The notes: generated from the letters alone by a model not told the origin. A stretch of DNA of 64,000 nucleotides from CAZEHS01 sp964424355 (GCA_964424355.1 CAYRIO010000009.1:1-64000); one strand, 5' to 3'; positions 54,117-63,202 are shown, numbered from the stretch's first letter. Numbers and translations: made by a program.

Positions 54117-55322
54117 TTATTTCAACAGTGGTATCAAGGTGACATAGATTCCTGTCAGGATTGCAGAGGTTATCACGCCGCAGATGTTGGCTCCCATGGC
54201 GTACTGAAGAATGAAGTTGTACTTGTTCGCCTTGGTGACTTCCTTCTGGGCAACCTTGGCTGTTGTCGGCACACAGGAGACCCCGGCGATTCCAATGACA
54301 GGATTGAAGTTCCGGTTGTTGATGTAATAAATGATGTATCCCCCTATTATTCCGCCTATTCCAGACAGAAGCAAGGCGATCATCCCCAAAATCAGCAGTG
54401 TGAGAACTTTGGGATTCAGTATGGTGTTCGCTTCGCACAGGACACCCAGCATCAGCCCCAAAAAGAAGGTTGCACCATAAAGGAAAACATCTTCAATTAA
54501 GTGCACATACTTGGTGATTCCTGATTCGCGAACGCCGATTCCCAAGAAGAAACTCATAAAGAGCGGCGAAGCGACTGGAAACAGCAGACAGAGGACTGCA
54601 CAAGCCACAACGGCAAATGTCAATTTTACATTGGATGAAATATTGTGCATCGGAGCGGATTTGACCACCTGTCCCCGAAGTTCCTTGGGAACCAGAAGGC
54701 GGATCAGGTAGGGGTAACCCCCGTAAGTCAGGCTCAAGTAAAGATAGGCTACAATCGTAATCGGTACGAAGAGGTCTTTCGCCAGCATCAGGGATGCGTA
54801 CAGCACCATGGGGCCATCTGCAGTGCCAATGATCGCCACTGAAGCAGCCTCACCAGCTGTCAGGCCCATCCACCGCGCGATAGGATAGGTCGCAACGGTT
54901 CCCAGTTCGGCAAACATTGCAATCATCATGCTGGTGAATGGATAGGCCAGCATGAAGCCTATATCGGTAATGACGCCAATCCCCATAAAGACAATGCAGG
55001 CAATAAGACCGTTACTGAATGTCAGCGTATAAATGGGTTGCAGGAAGTCAATCTGCATGATGTTCATCAGGCCATCCGTGTCGGACATCATGGGGTCAAT
55101 AAAGATATTTCCAATTGTATTCCCCGAAAAAAACATGACCCCGGCATTGATGGCGATCATTCCAAAGCCCATAGGGATCATGACAAGGGGCTCCAGCGTA
55201 TTCTTTTTGCCCAGGTAAACCAGAAGTATGCCCAGCAGTATCAGCCCGATCCGAGCCGCTGCAATGGTGGGATCCTGCACGAACAACGTGCCGATACCCT
55301 GAAATAATTGCATGGGATCCAT
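54117..55322 (-). CDS. OadB-family sodium-pump subunit (decarboxylase beta-like)
   Basis: A 401-residue membrane protein of the family of OadB/GcdB/MadB, which decarboxylates carboxybiotin and exports Na+. Asp169 in GTADGPM and Asn340/Ser349 in FNPVIGIAGVSCVP match Asp203, Asn373 and Ser382 of Klebsiella OadB, with the same nine-residue spacing between the last two. The segment after Asp169 differs from the usual SYMALVP..QPPI (it reads YLSLTYGGYPYLIRLL). No carboxyltransferase or biotin carrier gene is near; instead two tiny membrane proteins are encoded just upstream. It may be a Na+-coupled transporter or part of an unusual pump. GAGAGG precedes the ATG. Confidence 0.85.
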   Translation of the reverse strand: MDPMQLFQGIGTLFVQDPTIAAARIGLILLGILLVYLGKKNTLEPLVMIPMGFGMIAINAGVMFFSGNTIGNIFIDPMMSDTDGLMNIMQIDFLQPIYTLTFSNGLIACIVFMGIGVITDIGFMLAYPFTSMMIAMFAELGTVATYPIARWMGLTAGEAASVAIIGTADGPMVLYASLMLAKDLFVPITIVAYLYLSLTYGGYPYLIRLLVPKELRGQVVKSAPMHNISSNVKLTFAVVACAVLCLLFPVASPLFMSFFLGIGVRESGITKYVHLIEDVFLYGATFFLGLMLGVLCEANTILNPKVLTLLILGMIALLLSGIGGIIGGYIIYYINNRNFNPVIGIAGVSCVPTTAKVAQKEVTKANKYNFILQYAMGANICGVITSAILTGIYVTLIPLLK

Positions 55323-55362
55323 ATTGAACCTCTCAGTCTATTTAGTAATAACCTTTTTCATA

Positions 55363-55497
55363 TCAGTCCTTCGGCTTGACCATCTTCGCTTCCGCGTGAC
55401 GGATCAGAGCCAACAGCCCCTTGATCATGCCCGCCATGAACAAAGAAATGACGAACCCGATCAGGAAAACCTCCAGGGCTACTTGAATGGATTGCAT
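55363..55497 (-). CDS. 44-residue membrane microprotein (OadG-like)
   Basis: A complete 44-residue frame, MQSIQVALEVFLIGFVISLF..., with one membrane helix (residues about 6-30) and a basic C-terminal tail ending VKPKD. GAGAGGTG sits about seven bases before the ATG. It ends 40 bases before the OadB-like gene. The layout of one N-terminal helix and a short charged tail recalls the N-terminus of OadG, the gamma subunit of sodium-pump decarboxylases. Small 'OadG-related' proteins are known to accompany OadB-type transporters. It is probably an assembly subunit of the adjacent protein. Confidence 0.75.
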   Translation of the reverse strand: MQSIQVALEVFLIGFVISLFMAGMIKGLLALIRHAEAKMVKPKD

Positions 55498-55542
55498 CAA
55501 ATACACCTCTCTTCATATTTTGGATTACACATCCCCGCTAGC

Positions 55543-55644
55543 CTACTTCAATTCTTTCCGGATATTCCATGCATAAATCACGAACACCAGAATAAAGACA
55601 GCCACACCGATTATCATTTGGTTCATTGAGAATATTTCTTCCAA
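55543..55644 (-). CDS. 33-residue membrane microprotein
   Basis: A short frame whose product has a single strong helix (MIIGVAVFILVFVIYAW) and ends NIRKELK. A TTG at 55644 has GGAGG seven bases upstream and gives 33 residues. A downstream ATG at 55626 (27 residues) lacks a site. It precedes the 44-residue gene by 45 bases and reads in the same direction as the OadB-like gene. The ribosome site and membrane helix with positive-inside tail support it as real, but at this length chance cannot be ruled out. Possible second small subunit of the OadB-like complex. Confidence 0.55.
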   Translation of the reverse strand: MEEIFSMNQMIIGVAVFILVFVIYAWNIRKELK

Positions 55645-55946
55645 ACCAGCCACCTCCATTAAGCACAGCGCCACCCGCCATATAAACGTCCGGCACCACA
55701 CCCATTCTTACTATCAAATATATCATAACCTCCGGGTTGACTACCCATTTAAAACAAGCAATTACACGATTCCGCTTTATAAGTAAAAGCATTTCCGCCC
55801 TATCTCTGCATACCAATATACTTGTACACTTATATGCCTCCGCCTGTCGTAAAATGTTTCCCACAGCGCCACCGTGCTGAAAACATTCAGAGGGCTGCCT
55901 CTGAACAGGACACGGAATCCCGCTTCAAGACAGCCCCCTTCCATAA
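55645..55946 (-). other. Intergenic region between the Mo-subunit gene and the OadB-like operon
   Basis: 302 bases. The hairpin TTCAGAGG-GCTG-CCTCTGAA at 55886-55905 lies about 40 bases after the Mo-subunit stop and may end that transcript. The AT-rich part 55715-55850 probably holds the promoter of the microprotein/OadB-like operon, but no clear -35/-10 pair is seen. Confidence 0.5.
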
Positions 55947-58259
55947 TCATTCCTTTTGTTTTTCCTTCAGGGCTTTCAGCACCTTTTCCGCTGTCAGAGG
56001 CAGGCTGGTGAGGCGAATTCCCAGAGCGTTGTAAAGTGCGTTGGCAATCGCCGGAGCGGTGGGTACCATGGCAGGTTCCGCAACACCTCTCGCGCCGAAG
56101 GGACCGGATTCTTCAGGATTCTCTACGAATCGGACCACCATTTCCGGCATGTCGTTGGCTGTTGGAATCTTGTAGTCTACAAAGCTGGGGTTCAGGACCT
56201 TGCCATCCTTCAGCATCAGTTCTTCCCACAGAGCTGTTCCCATCCCCTGGACAATGGCGCCTTCCAGCTGCCCTTCCAATAGCTGAGGATTCATCACCTT
56301 GCCCACATCGAAAACGCTGGATACTTTCCTTACCTCGATCTGCCCGGTTTCGGTATCCACCTCAATGTCCACCGCTTGGCAGCCGTAAGTCCAGAATACG
56401 ACAGGGTGCGCTCCCAATCCGGTTTCCTTGTCTGCGTTCCGAACGTTGGGAGGAATGAAGGAGCCCCGTCCCATGATCGGACCGTGAATCCCTGAACCAT
56501 CGGCCAGGGTCAGGCCCAGAGACAGTTCTGCCAAAGAAACCTTCTTATCGGGATATATTTTTGAAACAACATAGCCATCCCGTAGCTCCAGATCCCGTTT
56601 GAAGATGCCCAGTTTCAACTGTGCCAACTCAAACAGCTGGGTTTTCGCATCCTCACAGGCTTCCACCACGGCCCGCCCGGCGGAATAGGTGATCCGGCTG
56701 GCAACGGTCTGCCATTCATATGGATTGTGGTCCGTATCTCCGGTTCTGACAGTGATCTTATCGGGGGAGATCGACATCATTTCGGCTGCAATCTGTGTCA
56801 TGACAGTGTCGGATCCCTGACCGATATCCTGGGCACTTACCTGTAAATGGGCAGTACCGTCTTCATTGAGCCGAATGATGGCCGCTGATGCGGCATTGTT
56901 CGGCATGGAGGGTGCTTTCCAGCCACAGGCTATAGCTTTTCCCCGGACTCGGTTCGGCTTACTGGGCGGCTCCACGGTTTCCAGATTGATTTCCCTTGCC
57001 GCAATTTCCAGGCATTCCTGAAGACCGCATACATCCACCACTTCACCGGTAGCGGTAACCCCGCCCGGCTTCAGGCCATTGATCCGGCGTATTTCCAGCG
57101 GACTGATCCCCACTTTTTCCGCCAGGATATCCAGATTCTGTTCGATGCCGAAATGGATCTCCGACATTCCGAATCCCCGGTAGGGTCCGCCCACTGGATG
57201 ATTGGTGTAGACGCAGTAGGAATCCGTATGTACATTTTCGATATCATAAGGTCCCGTTGATGCGTAGCCCGCAGCCTTGACGATATTGACGCCGTATTCC
57301 GTATAAGCGCCACCATCCCAGACAAAGTTGTTTTGGATCGCGGTGATTTTTCCATCCTTTCGAATCCCGGTCTTGATGGTACAATGCAGGGCCTGACGGA
57401 CAAATGAATTGACGAATTCGTCCTCCCGGCTGTAAGTGAGCTTAACCGGTCTGCCATTTGCGCGCATCGCCAGTGGCAGGATGATCCCTTCCAGTGTGGT
57501 CCCTGCCTTACTGCCGAAACCGCCGCCCACAGCGGGCGAAATAACCCGCAGCTTGTTCAGTGGGATATCAAACGCACCGGCAACCGCCGCGCGAACCGCA
57601 TAGGGGGACTGACAGCCCGCCCATATGGTGCAGTAGCCGTCTGCATCCATTTGGGCGATGGCACAGTGGTTTTCAATGGGGACATGCTGCACATGAGGCA
57701 CGTAAAAGCTGTTCTCCGTCACAAAGTCCGCTTCCGCAAACCCTTTTTCCATACTGCCTTTTCGCAGCTTGTAATGGTTGGATATATTGGTTCCGGGTTT
57801 TGGGAAGAATACGGGGGCGCATTTGTAATCGGCCAGATCCGGATGAACCAAGGGCGCATCTGCCGCCATCCCCTGAACCGCATCCACCACGGCAGGAAGC
57901 TCTTCGTAGTCCACCTTGATGAGTCGGGCAGCTTCCTCTGCAATCTCAACCGTTTCAGCCGAAACAGCCGCCACCGCTTCGCCTCGGTACCGTACTTTCC
58001 CCACTGCCAGAAAGTTCTTGTCTTCCAGGTATAGACCGCCTCTGCGGACATAATCCCGACCATCGATGATGTCCTTGACACCCTTCAGCTTCTGAGCCTC
58101 CGATGTATCGATGCTGATGATCCTGGCATGGGCGTAAGGACTGCGCAGCACAGCGGCATACAGCATTCTTGGAAGCTTCATGTCATCCACATATTTAAGG
58201 GCGCCGGTCACCTTCTTCACGCCATCCACCCGTTTGACACTGGTTCCTACAAATTTCAT
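55947..58259 (-). CDS. Molybdenum hydroxylase large (Mo-cofactor) subunit, XdhA-like
   Basis: A 770-residue catalytic subunit of the xanthine dehydrogenase family. Cofactor and substrate motifs include VGGGFGSKAG, HPVGGPYRGFGMSE (the Arg near the substrate) and PFGARGVAEPAMV, whose Glu is the general base. AQDIGQGSDTVM is the MGD/MCD-binding loop. The length matches three-subunit clostridial enzymes. Start and the iron-sulfur gene stop overlap by four bases. The XdhC-YqeB fusion nearby suggests a selenated cofactor. Substrate could be xanthine, another purine, nicotinate or a cyclic amide; not decided by sequence. Confidence 0.92.
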   Translation of the reverse strand: MKFVGTSVKRVDGVKKVTGALKYVDDMKLPRMLYAAVLRSPYAHARIISIDTSEAQKLKGVKDIIDGRDYVRRGGLYLEDKNFLAVGKVRYRGEAVAAVSAETVEIAEEAARLIKVDYEELPAVVDAVQGMAADAPLVHPDLADYKCAPVFFPKPGTNISNHYKLRKGSMEKGFAEADFVTENSFYVPHVQHVPIENHCAIAQMDADGYCTIWAGCQSPYAVRAAVAGAFDIPLNKLRVISPAVGGGFGSKAGTTLEGIILPLAMRANGRPVKLTYSREDEFVNSFVRQALHCTIKTGIRKDGKITAIQNNFVWDGGAYTEYGVNIVKAAGYASTGPYDIENVHTDSYCVYTNHPVGGPYRGFGMSEIHFGIEQNLDILAEKVGISPLEIRRINGLKPGGVTATGEVVDVCGLQECLEIAAREINLETVEPPSKPNRVRGKAIACGWKAPSMPNNAASAAIIRLNEDGTAHLQVSAQDIGQGSDTVMTQIAAEMMSISPDKITVRTGDTDHNPYEWQTVASRITYSAGRAVVEACEDAKTQLFELAQLKLGIFKRDLELRDGYVVSKIYPDKKVSLAELSLGLTLADGSGIHGPIMGRGSFIPPNVRNADKETGLGAHPVVFWTYGCQAVDIEVDTETGQIEVRKVSSVFDVGKVMNPQLLEGQLEGAIVQGMGTALWEELMLKDGKVLNPSFVDYKIPTANDMPEMVVRFVENPEESGPFGARGVAEPAMVPTAPAIANALYNALGIRLTSLPLTAEKVLKALKEKQKE

Positions 58260-58741
58260 GCGCCTCCACCTGCTTTCCCGTTGGCATCTGCCACAGATTG
58301 AATGGCTTCAATGATTTTCTTATAGCCTGTGCAGCGGCACAGATTTCCGCTGATCCCTTCACGGATTTCGGTCTCCGTGGGATTCGGATTCTTGTCCAGC
58401 AAAGCTTTGGCAGTCATGATCATGCCCGGTGTACAGTACCCGCACTGCAGGGCTGCATTATCGATGAATGCAATTTGTAAGGGATCTAATTTTCTGCCGT
58501 CTGACAACCCCTCAACAGTCCCCAGGGTACGTCCGTCAGCCTCGACGGCCAGTACGAGACAGGCATTGATGGCCTCCCCATCCATAATGACGGTACAGGC
58601 GCCGCATTCACCAGCCCCACAGCCTTCTTTGGCGCCAGTCAGGTCAAAGTCCTCCCGCAGCATGGTCAACAAAGTCCGGTTGGGTTCTGTAAAGTGCTCT
58701 GTCAGCTCACCATTCAGGGTAAATTCAATGCGTATTTTCAT
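58256..58741 (-). CDS. Molybdenum hydroxylase [2Fe-2S] subunit
   Basis: A 161-residue protein with two [2Fe-2S] clusters. The plant-type cluster has GCGAGECGACTV plus a later Cys; the second has QCGYCTPGM and CRCTGY. It passes electrons from the Mo site to FAD. Overlaps of four bases with both neighbours (ATGA type) show one translationally coupled operon. Confidence 0.95.
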   Translation of the reverse strand: MKIRIEFTLNGELTEHFTEPNRTLLTMLREDFDLTGAKEGCGAGECGACTVIMDGEAINACLVLAVEADGRTLGTVEGLSDGRKLDPLQIAFIDNAALQCGYCTPGMIMTAKALLDKNPNPTETEIREGISGNLCRCTGYKKIIEAIQSVADANGKAGGGA

Positions 58742-59592
58742 TGGTTTACCTCCTGTGTCATCAACGCTTCCAAGCTCCGTTTCAAGAGCAGCTGTGCCAT
58801 ATCCAGCCGGTATTCGCGGCTGCTTCGGGTGTCTGCTATGGGGGAAATTTCAGTGGCTACCAACTTAATCGCCTCTTCAATCAGATCTGAAGTCAACGGC
58901 CCGGAGGCTAGGAGGGCTTCAGTCTTGCGGGTGCGTACCGGAGTGGGAGCAACGGCGCCATAAGCGATGCGCCACCCTTTCGCAGTGCGTGCAACCGTGC
59001 TGCAGACGGTGGAGAGATCCACGTCCTTCCGCCTGGAAAGCTTCATGAATACAGACCTGTCCTGTGCACCGGGCGCCGGAACACGGATCCCCCAAACAAT
59101 CTCCCCAGGCTTCAGGCAGGTTTTACGAACGTGGATGAAAAATTCGTGGATGGGTATTTCTTTTTCCCCTTCGGGCCCATACACCAGAATGACGGCTTCG
59201 GCTGCCAGCAAAGGCGTGGCGGTATCAGCCAGGGGAGATGCATTGCATAGGTTTCCCACACAGGTAGCGCGGTTGCGCACCTGCAAGGACCCCACGCTCA
59301 AAGCCGCACGGCTGAGAGCCGGATAATGCCCGACGACTGCGGCGTGGTTCCCCAGTACATTCAGATTAACGCAGGCACCGATAAAAAGCCCCTTCTCATC
59401 ACTGAAATCTATACGGTTCAGCTCTGGCACATCCTTAATGTCCACCACCAGTGAAGGCAGCGTCAACCTTTCACGCATACGAATGATCAAATCAGTACCA
59501 CCATTGAGAATATGTGCTTCAGAACCGCCGGTTGCCAGGAAAACGCTTGCTTCACGCAGGGATTTGGGTCGCTGATACTCAAATGCTTTCAA
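58738..59592 (-). CDS. Molybdenum hydroxylase FAD subunit, XdhB-like
   Basis: A 284-residue FAD-binding protein of the CO-dehydrogenase medium-chain family. Motifs are AHILNGGTDLI and RNRATCVGNLCNASPLADT. First gene of the three-subunit operon. Two starts: TTG at 59592, giving MKAFEYQRPKSL with GGAGGTG six bases upstream, or ATG at 59607, which lies on that same ribosome site and has none of its own. I prefer TTG. Electrons from the Mo and Fe-S subunits leave here to NAD or another acceptor. Confidence 0.92.
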   Translation of the reverse strand: MKAFEYQRPKSLREASVFLATGGSEAHILNGGTDLIIRMRERLTLPSLVVDIKDVPELNRIDFSDEKGLFIGACVNLNVLGNHAAVVGHYPALSRAALSVGSLQVRNRATCVGNLCNASPLADTATPLLAAEAVILVYGPEGEKEIPIHEFFIHVRKTCLKPGEIVWGIRVPAPGAQDRSVFMKLSRRKDVDLSTVCSTVARTAKGWRIAYGAVAPTPVRTRKTEALLASGPLTSDLIEEAIKLVATEISPIADTRSSREYRLDMAQLLLKRSLEALMTQEVNQ

Positions 59593-59832
59593 ATGATGCA
59601 CCTCCATGGTTAACTTGTACCCGATCGCAGATGAGATTATTATTCTATTTTTCGAGGAAGATTCCTTTAGTTCAAAGCCCTAAATTTTCTGAATTCTTAT
59701 GCATTTCCTTCGGTAATGTACCACAACGTCTTTTTTGAATTATTGAAATCTCAAGGTTTCCACTAGCATATAACAACAAACAGCCCTAGCGATTTGTTAT
59801 TTCCTACCCTGCCCAAACTGTGAAACGGGGAG

Positions 59833-59838
59833 TATAAT
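59833..59838 (+). promoter_or_regulatory. Possible -10 box of the VWA-AAA operon
   Basis: TATAAT 37 bases before the ATG. The region 17 bases upstream is a weak -35 match. Confidence 0.4.
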
Positions 59839-59874
59839 GGGGGTGAAACGCCATCCTAGACATCAGAGGCCCTT

Positions 59875-61962
59875 ATGCCTGAACCTTACTGCATTGTACG
59901 CCACAACCAGCTGGATCGTGTCTTTTTCAACGAACTGGCTGACACCAGCCAACTTTTGAAATCCCTTCAGGCCTCTGTGATCCAAACGGCCCCAACTTGC
60001 CTGGCCCTGCTGGAGGATCTTTACTACCTGCTGTACAAGAAGGTCCTGATTCTGGAGCAGCCTGTTCCCGATACCCTCCATGCCATGATTCTGGAAGATC
60101 TTGCACGGCAAAAGGGACTGGCTAAGCTTCGGAGCCGCACCGCCGGAAACCGGACCGAAACCCATATCGCCCTGTGGATCCTGACCCAGGACCTTCTGGA
60201 AAGACTTCGCGGCGCCAGCTGGCTGCAGGAAGCGACACAGCTGCTCCAGTCCCTTCAGGATACCCCGCAGGGCTTTGCGGATGATACGCAGGAAGGGCCA
60301 TCGCCGGACCGCCCATCCTGGGAGCAAGACTTCTGGAAGGGGATTTTGTCTCCGAAGGCTTCCAATTCCCTCTCACAGCTGGCCGCCGCCATGAAGGGCG
60401 ACACTGGGCTGGCAGAGCAAGTGGATACCTTGGAAGAACTGGCCTTTCAGGCGGCGCCTCAACAGACCGGGGATGCCTCCGAGAAAAAGACGCCATCACC
60501 GGAAGCAGTGAAGGAGACACAGGAGGAAGCGACGATTCAGGATGCCGCTGTGGAGAACTTTCTCAGTGCCGCTCTCGAAGCGCTGCCCCATGGTCAGGAA
60601 GGGGATAGCGACACACCCGATCGTGCAGCTGAAGCATCCGCGGATACACCAGGAAGCCAAAGCCAGGAAGCCACCGAAAGCGCTCCCCCTGCCAGTGACT
60701 CCGACAGAGCCGCCAGTGCGCTGAAACAAGCTGCAAAGGAGGCTCGTAACCGCTTGACCCGCATCACCTCCGGCACCTGGCGCAGCCAAGGGAACGCCTT
60801 TCTGACCCCCTCTCAAGCGGGGCCGGACACCCGCCGAATCCTGACAGAAGGCCCCCCTGACGTCTCCAAAAATCCGGTTGCAGTCGGCATCGATATGACT
60901 GCACCTTATCAATCCACCTCTGAGAAGACGCCGCTGAAATCCGCGGGAATCCCTCATCCCGCTGCCGCCTCCAGCCCCCTCCCCCTTCCATCAAAAGAAG
61001 CGGTCCGCGTTCAGGTCCGAAAAAAACTGGACCGCCTGAACGCCGCCAGCCTTTTCGATCATGCATCCAGCCAGTTGGATGGTCTGCAGAACACCCTGTC
61101 CCATATCGGCACGGACCCTCAAGAGATGGACAGCCTGCCCTATGACGAGACCCTGCGGCTCTATAAACGGACCTTGGATCCCCAAATGGTCAAATTTTTC
61201 AACAAAGTGGGCCAAAAACGGGAAATCGCCAAACAGGCCCAGCATCGAAAGAAGGCCCACCGGGATCTTCCAGTGGACCGGATTCGCCCGGATGACGACC
61301 TGGACAGCATCATCGATGACGAGCTTCTGGATCTGTCCATCGGAATCGATGCTTTTGAGAACAGCTTCATCGATCGGTTTCTCCATAAAAGCCTGCTGAC
61401 CCAGGCCCGGGTTACCCGCTCCGCACGGCATAAGGGCCCCATCATCCTCTGCTACGACGGCAGCGGCTCCATGGAGGGCGAAAAGATCATGGAGACCAAG
61501 GCACATATCCTGGCCTTCATCGAAGTGGCCCGCCGCCAAAAGCGCCGTCTGATTACGATTCAGTTCGCATCCGCATCAGAACCGCTGTTCATTCGGGAAA
61601 TCCATCCCCGTCAGGTGCATTTTTCGGAAGTCCTGGAGCTGATCGATACTTTTTTAAAGGGGGGAACAGATTTTGAACATCCCCTGCGAGAGGCGCTGAA
61701 ATATCTGGAAACCGATCATTTCCGAAACGGCGACATTCTCTTCATCACCGATGGGATCTGTGATATCCCGGAGCCCTTCAAAAGACGATTTCTGGCCAGC
61801 AAGGCGGACAAGAAATTCCATCTGTATGCTGTCATCATCCACGGCAACACCTACGAAGATTACGGTGATCTCAGCGACATCGCCGACGAAATCCTGGAAA
61901 TTCGACAAAGGGATCTCAGTGACTGGAACCAACGGATCAGCGAAAGAATATTCTCAATCTGA
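59875..61962 (+). CDS. VWA-domain protein (ViaA/CoxE-like)
   Basis: A 695-residue protein. Residues 1-130 are helical. Residues about 130-385 are a low-complexity Glu/Ala/Pro/Ser-rich linker. Residues about 390-500 are helical again. Residues about 520-695 form a von Willebrand A domain with a full MIDAS: DGSGS (Asp528), Thr in KGGTDF and Asp in FITDG. It is co-transcribed with a MoxR-type AAA ATPase ten bases downstream. Such pairs (RavA-ViaA, CoxD-CoxE and others) insert metals or remodel protein complexes. The linker is unusually long. AGAGG precedes the ATG. Confidence 0.85.
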   Translation: MPEPYCIVRHNQLDRVFFNELADTSQLLKSLQASVIQTAPTCLALLEDLYYLLYKKVLILEQPVPDTLHAMILEDLARQKGLAKLRSRTAGNRTETHIALWILTQDLLERLRGASWLQEATQLLQSLQDTPQGFADDTQEGPSPDRPSWEQDFWKGILSPKASNSLSQLAAAMKGDTGLAEQVDTLEELAFQAAPQQTGDASEKKTPSPEAVKETQEEATIQDAAVENFLSAALEALPHGQEGDSDTPDRAAEASADTPGSQSQEATESAPPASDSDRAASALKQAAKEARNRLTRITSGTWRSQGNAFLTPSQAGPDTRRILTEGPPDVSKNPVAVGIDMTAPYQSTSEKTPLKSAGIPHPAAASSPLPLPSKEAVRVQVRKKLDRLNAASLFDHASSQLDGLQNTLSHIGTDPQEMDSLPYDETLRLYKRTLDPQMVKFFNKVGQKREIAKQAQHRKKAHRDLPVDRIRPDDDLDSIIDDELLDLSIGIDAFENSFIDRFLHKSLLTQARVTRSARHKGPIILCYDGSGSMEGEKIMETKAHILAFIEVARRQKRRLITIQFASASEPLFIREIHPRQVHFSEVLELIDTFLKGGTDFEHPLREALKYLETDHFRNGDILFITDGICDIPEPFKRRFLASKADKKFHLYAVIIHGNTYEDYGDLSDIADEILEIRQRDLSDWNQRISERIFSI

Positions 61963-61972
61963 GGAGACCCCC

Positions 61973-63202
61973 ATGACACCCGACCAGCTCAAACCACTCA
62001 GTGCCAAGCTCCAGGCCATGTACGATTTCGTAACCGTGAAATACTATGAGGTAGAGGATTTCACCCAGTGCATCCTCCTGTCCATGATCAGCCGCACCAA
62101 CATGATTGCGCTGGGCCAGCCTGGCATTGCCAAAAGCGCCATTCTCAGGGAATTTGTCGAGATGATTGATTTCAGCGGCGTTGACGGAACACCCTATTTC
62201 CATGTACAAATGGGGGCCGACATCTCCCCCAACAACGTTCTGGGAGCGCCTGACATCGAGTATTACAAGAACAAGGGCATCATCCGCCGGGCCTGTGAAG
62301 GATTCCTGCCGGATGCCATCATCGCCTTTTGCTCTGAATTTTATCGGGTGAACGATCAGGTAGCCAACTCCGGCCTGCTGACCATCCTGAATGAGGGAGA
62401 ATTCAAGAACGGAACTGAAATCGTCAAGACCAAGCTCCGTTTTTTCATGGCCGATACGAATTTCTTCCCCAAGCAGGCGGATGACCTGGATGCTGAAGAG
62501 TCCGACCTGCGCCTTCAGGCACTCCACGACCGCTTTCTTTCTCGCATCCTGGTGAAACCCCTGACCGAGGATGAAAACAAGGTGAATATGATCCTCATGG
62601 ACGATACGGTGACCCCAGGTATCCACCTGACCCTGGCAGAACTGATCCTGATCCAGGAAACCGTCCGACAGATCGATATCCCCCGCCAAATCGCCCTCTA
62701 TATGGTCCACATCGCCAACGAGCTGCAAAGCAGACACCGGATTTTCATTTCTCCCCGCCGGCTGAAGCTGAGCCGGAGCATGGTCCAGGCCCACGCGCTG
62801 TATAGCGGCCGCACCAAGTGTTCTGTTGAAGACTTAGTCGCCCTTCAGTATGTCTTTTGGCAGAAAGAGGAGGACATCCGCATTGTGAAGGATATGATCT
62901 ACGATACCATCGGCATCCCCCAGGCCGATGCCAGGAAGTTTGAAGCGGCCCGTCAGAGCATCCTCGATGAACTGTCCCGGAATATCGACAATCATCAGCT
63001 GCTGCCTGGCTATACACCGGACGCCTATTACCTCCAGGCTATGAACGACCTGACACAGCTTGGAGAGCGGATTCTTGAGAAATACCGGCCGATTTCCGAT
63101 TACACCGTCATCTATGGGGTGTATGAGGCTGTGCAGGAAAGCCTCCGGGAGCTGATGGTCCAGCGGTTCATCGGAGAAGAGCAGAACGAAAACGGGAGTT
63201 GA
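61973..63202 (+). CDS. MoxR/RavA-like AAA+ ATPase
   Basis: A 409-residue AAA+ protein. Walker A is GQPGIAKS. The Walker B position reads IIAFCSEFYRVND, where Ser replaces the usual Mg-coordinating Asp, while the catalytic Glu is kept. Then LLTILNEGEFKNG and the sensor-1 region FFMADTNFFP (Asn present) follow, and HDRFLSRILV carries the Arg-finger-type residue. The start is the ATG at 61973 with GAGGAG. It partners the upstream VWA protein. The stop codon lies within the shared terminator stem. It could be a weak or regulatory ATPase because of the altered Walker B. Confidence 0.87.
   Translation: MTPDQLKPLSAKLQAMYDFVTVKYYEVEDFTQCILLSMISRTNMIALGQPGIAKSAILREFVEMIDFSGVDGTPYFHVQMGADISPNNVLGAPDIEYYKNKGIIRRACEGFLPDAIIAFCSEFYRVNDQVANSGLLTILNEGEFKNGTEIVKTKLRFFMADTNFFPKQADDLDAEESDLRLQALHDRFLSRILVKPLTEDENKVNMILMDDTVTPGIHLTLAELILIQETVRQIDIPRQIALYMVHIANELQSRHRIFISPRRLKLSRSMVQAHALYSGRTKCSVEDLVALQYVFWQKEEDIRIVKDMIYDTIGIPQADARKFEAARQSILDELSRNIDNHQLLPGYTPDAYYLQAMNDLTQLGERILEKYRPISDYTVIYGVYEAVQESLRELMVQRFIGEEQNENGS

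Noticed and set aside
55538..55864. 108-codon minus-strand frame overlapping the 33-residue microprotein
   Set aside because: It has no ribosome site and no domain, and its N-terminal part lies in AT-rich likely promoter sequence; the microprotein frame has the GGAGG site.
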